Below the pieces are notes generated by a model. It worked only from the letters and a program-made list of their open reading frames with translations. It was not told the origin of the DNA and did no database searches. Below are positions 60,926 to 64,000 of a stretch of DNA of 64,000 nucleotides, piece after piece; positions within the stretch are counted from its first letter, which is position 1; each line of letters begins with the position of its first letter. A program made the translations under genes and the position numbers. The stretch comes from Pogonophryne albipinna (taxonomy: Eukaryota > Chordata > Actinopteri > Perciformes > Artedidraconidae), in contig CM053256.1 in assembly GCA_028583405.1 (NCBI GenBank), forward strand, positions 6,085,995 to 6,149,994, read 5' to 3'.

Positions 60926-63900
60926 ATGGCAAGTCTTTCCACCATCGTGGCCATGCTGGCTGTGTTGTCCAGTGGGTTTTGTGAGGAGAAGAACTTCCTG
61001 CAGCGAGCTGGCACGGCCTTCACCGGCAGACAGTACAGGTCCCTGCTCACGGTGCCCAACGGAGAGAGATTTGGAAACTGGACCTGGTCCGAGATGTGTC
61101 CTGAAAAGTTCTTTGCTGTTGGCTTCAGTCTCAGGGTAAAGACAGTAGACACTCTGATAGGACTCATATTTTACTGCATTTAACCAACAGTAGAAAGTCA
61201 AAGAAAGAAACTGAGGGACACATCAGGCTGAGGTCAAAGAGAGAACATCTAAAAGGATAATGAAAGAAACATGCATGTTGTCTGCCTATCTCTTATTGGC
61301 GTTACATTAAGAAAAGATCCCTTCACAGCAAGCACAAGATGATAAACACAACATAAAAATACCAATGGACATGTACAAATAGATTTAAGGTTAATACTTA
61401 ATGTGAACCAATCCTTTAAGGGAAAAAATATCTGATGTTTCAAAAATAGAAAACGCATTAATAATAACAGAACTGATGAAACATCTATAACAATTATTTC
61501 ATTGTTTATGTCTGTGAACCTGTGTACAGAAACAATTCTAAGTGGCTAAGTTGCACTGTAAATAGAAAAAAGCTTCTTGTTGTCCCAGATACTAACCCAC
61601 ACGTCTCTACATCTCTACATACTACCAAATAATCTACACCTTTACCTGACATGAAGTTTTTCACCAGATCTGGCAGCTGTTTCACCTAAACAAGCAGGCT
61701 TATCAAGAGATGTTCTGGGAACTGTTTTTGTTTCCTCAGGTGGAGTCTAATCAGTACGTTGCGGATGACACCGCTATGAATGGGATCCGCCTCATCTGCG
61801 CCCAAGACGAGAACCGAAGCTTCGTGTACTCTATCGAATCCCATTCTGGCTAGTGAGTAACTAGAAATAATTTACTAATGCCATTAACAGTGGTGTTTTT
61901 ATATGTACAAAAGTGGTGGGGCACAAAAAACTTAGATGTCTATATATAAGCTTCTGCAGTGAGGTTCATGGCTGGTGAGGCACTGGCACTGACTCTTCAG
62001 GTTTACAAATATTATATTTTGACCTAAATTAAAATATAATATTATTTTCAAAAGCTTTTTTTGTCTGATGCTTCGATTAATTTTAAACAGACAGTTCAAC
62101 AAAAGGATACCCAAAAAATGTAATTTTATCATTTAAATATTGAATTGTTCTCTCTTAGTAAGATCCCATTTTCAATAAAATTGCGGTCTTACCTTGAATT
62201 GAAGATGAAGTCCATGCTATCCTTCTGGACAAAAATCTCTATTACTTTTTTGTAAAAGTCCTCCTTATCTTCTTGTAGTTTCAAAAGTCTATCATAAATC
62301 TAATCTAATCGATAGATTTATGATTTGAAAATTATACAAGTAGGGTAGACATGTGGATATTATCCGGCTGAACAAAACGTGCATTTATCTAACAGGTTTG
62401 TTTCCCACAGATCTTATTTGGAGCTATTTTCTAAAATCCTATGGAGAAATCTCATTGATTTTTTGTCAAGGGAACCATGGAGGGAACCCATCATACATCC
62501 ATGGAACCCATGCGCAGCTTACTTCCGGGTTTTAGGACGCCTCACTGCAGCTCTCTCGTCTCCTCTTCACACACCACACTTTTCGCGGCACACGTACTTA
62601 CAGCCAATCAGCTCTGAATTATGTGAGATGACGTATGGTGGGGATGGCAGCTCAATGCCCCTATGGTCATTATTTTTTTGCCACACACATTAAATAGGAA
62701 AATACTCTGAGCATGCGCAGTGTAGTTTTTACAGTCACCATTGACTTAGACAGTGAGAGGGAGGGAGGGGCATGATCGGGTTTTGTCCCACATGGCACTA
62801 AACAGCTCAATAGGCACACACTGTAGACACTAATTAGAAGAACACAGACTAAAACAGCAATGTACAGACAAATCAGATGATTAAACATGATCTTTAAATA
62901 TATTTTATAATTTATTTTTTGCATTTTTTTGTAATAATTATTTGGGGCTGTGCCCCACCTGCCCCTAATGACCAGTCGCCACTTGCCATTAATAAATGTC
63001 ACTGACTAACGTAAATCCTATCTCTTTCATAATAATGCACTTCTTTTGTTGGTAATAAATGTTCATGGTTCGGCAGCAATCATACATGTTATTAATGAGG
63101 AGTTTAAGGTTAAATCAAATCTGCAGTTGTGTTAATACATTGTTAGTTTATAGATTTTGGTCTAGATGTCTCACATTAAAACACATTACAAAGATATTTA
63201 CAAAGGAAAAATAAATCACCACCTTAATTATACATAATCCAGCAAACTGTTATATTCTAACATACCAAGAAAAAAAAAAGAGAAAAAAACAGTATAAGGA
63301 TCAATGACTGGGGTAAAGTAGGATTACAAAGTTTAAATAGAAATGTAATAAATACAGTCATCTGCAGCTGGCAGTTACCCATCATGTTCACAGTGGAAAT
63401 AAAAAGCGTTTTTTTTTTTCCAGGATTCCAAAACCACGTTTGTAAATGTATCCAATCTCTTCTAGAGTTTCCAGTCTTCAAATTGGATCTCTTCCTGATT
63501 TGTTCCCCTGATCCCTCTCTTGTATTTCTCCTCTCCTGCCCAGCTTTGGTGACTGGTCACCTCCCCAGTACTGTCCCAAGGGCATGCTCACATCTTTCCA
63601 GATCCGCGTGGATCCCCATCAGGGTCTGTTTGGTGACGACACGGCTATCAACAACATCAAGTTCCGCTGCAGCAGCAACCCTCTGCTGGAGGGCATGGGC
63701 CTGGACTGGGGAGAGTACGGCTCCTGGAGCGCGGAGTGTGGTGACGGAGGAATCTGTGGCATCGAGACCAAAATGGAGAAGTATCAGTATGGCCTGGATG
63801 ACTCCACCCTCAATGACGTGCGCTTCCATTGCTGTGCCAAGCCTCAGCAGGTAAGACAGGGGGTATATAAAACAAACAAAAAATTGATAGTTGACGGGTT

Positions 63901-63995
63901 AATGAAACATCTATAGAATGTATAGAAGGATCTCATAGACTATTCATAGGTTTATTTGTGCAAGTGACTGTTTTTTTTCCCAGATAAGAAATTGA
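60926..63995 (+). CDS. vmo1: Vitelline membrane outer layer protein 1 homologue
   Basis: Four exons: 60926-61135, 61740-61852, 63544-63850, 63984-63995, giving 213 aa. The last exon encodes only Ile-Arg-Asn and a stop, 5 bp from the window edge, so this short end is less certain. Residues 1-19 are a signal peptide. The mature part has the threefold VMO-I repeat: W-x-W/W-x-P motifs (GNWTW, GDWSPPQYCP, GSWSAECGDGGICG), each followed by DDTA(M/I)N or DDSTLND and a Cys-containing (R/F)-x-C strand. VMO1 is a secreted beta-prism protein of the egg vitelline layer in birds and of mucosal fluids in mammals. Intron 2 contains a hAT-type element. Confidence 0.88.
61888..62984. mobile_element. hAT-type element in vmo1 intron 2
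   Basis: It starts CAGTGGTG and ends GCGACCACTT-like (CGCCACTT), flanked by GCCATTAA at 61880-61887 and 62985-62992. Both termini contain a GGTGGGGCACA block. Inner 62333-62560 is an inverted relative of parts of the 10.8-kb unit (about 27000-27083 plus 28962-29085). Confidence 0.82.
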
Positions 63996-64000
63996 GTGAG

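Noticed and set aside
60836..61201. Minus-strand frames of 106-121 codons
   Set aside because: Antisense of vmo1 exon 1 and flank.

Overview
The window looks like AT-rich nuclear DNA of a teleost fish. It has multi-exon genes with GT/AG introns, many hAT-type and TTAA-flanked DNA transposons, tRNA-like SINE pieces, and an MHC-linked gene pair (tap1 and brd2). The species cannot be named from the sequence. Exon models below were read by eye: splice sites were chosen so that the reading frame continues and the protein matches the family as I know it.

Layout. 118-4001 (minus): a Notch-like receptor gene running off the left edge. It goes straight from signal peptide to LNR modules with no EGF-repeat exon. 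5107-8862 (minus): a five-exon, 625-codon gene of unknown function carrying the same unusual domain twice. 10499-10548: a compact promoter with an NF-kB site, a TATA box and an ISRE. It leads into tap1 (11309-18868, plus, 12 coding exons, 741 aa), half of the peptide pump that loads MHC class I. 20929-21147: a probable promoter and non-coding first exon. It is best assigned to brd2, whose coding exons start 18 kb downstream (39184-52487, plus, 11 coding exons, 799 aa). 54649-58423: a weak three-exon candidate for a small secreted protein. 60926-63995 (plus): a complete four-exon vmo1-like gene (213 aa).

Much of the rest is transposon. The interval between the putative brd2 first exon and its first coding exon contains a 10.8-kb hAT-type unit (26622-37387) with matching termini and a perfect 8-bp target duplication. 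Inside it lie a BED-finger hAT, a TTAA element, a broken THAP exon, and several pairs of long inverted arms arranged like nested brackets. Five brd2 introns are each enlarged mainly by one insertion or one nest of insertions, and tap1 intron 8 and vmo1 intron 2 also carry hAT-type copies. Several insertions are supported by exact target-site duplications visible in the sequence.

Functionally, tap1 is the clear immune gene and its upstream sites fit interferon/NF-kB induction. brd2 is a chromatin reader, the Notch-like gene encodes a receptor stub without a ligand-binding region, and vmo1 is a secreted egg-coat or mucosal family protein. No RNA gene, CRISPR array or intact transposase was recognised.
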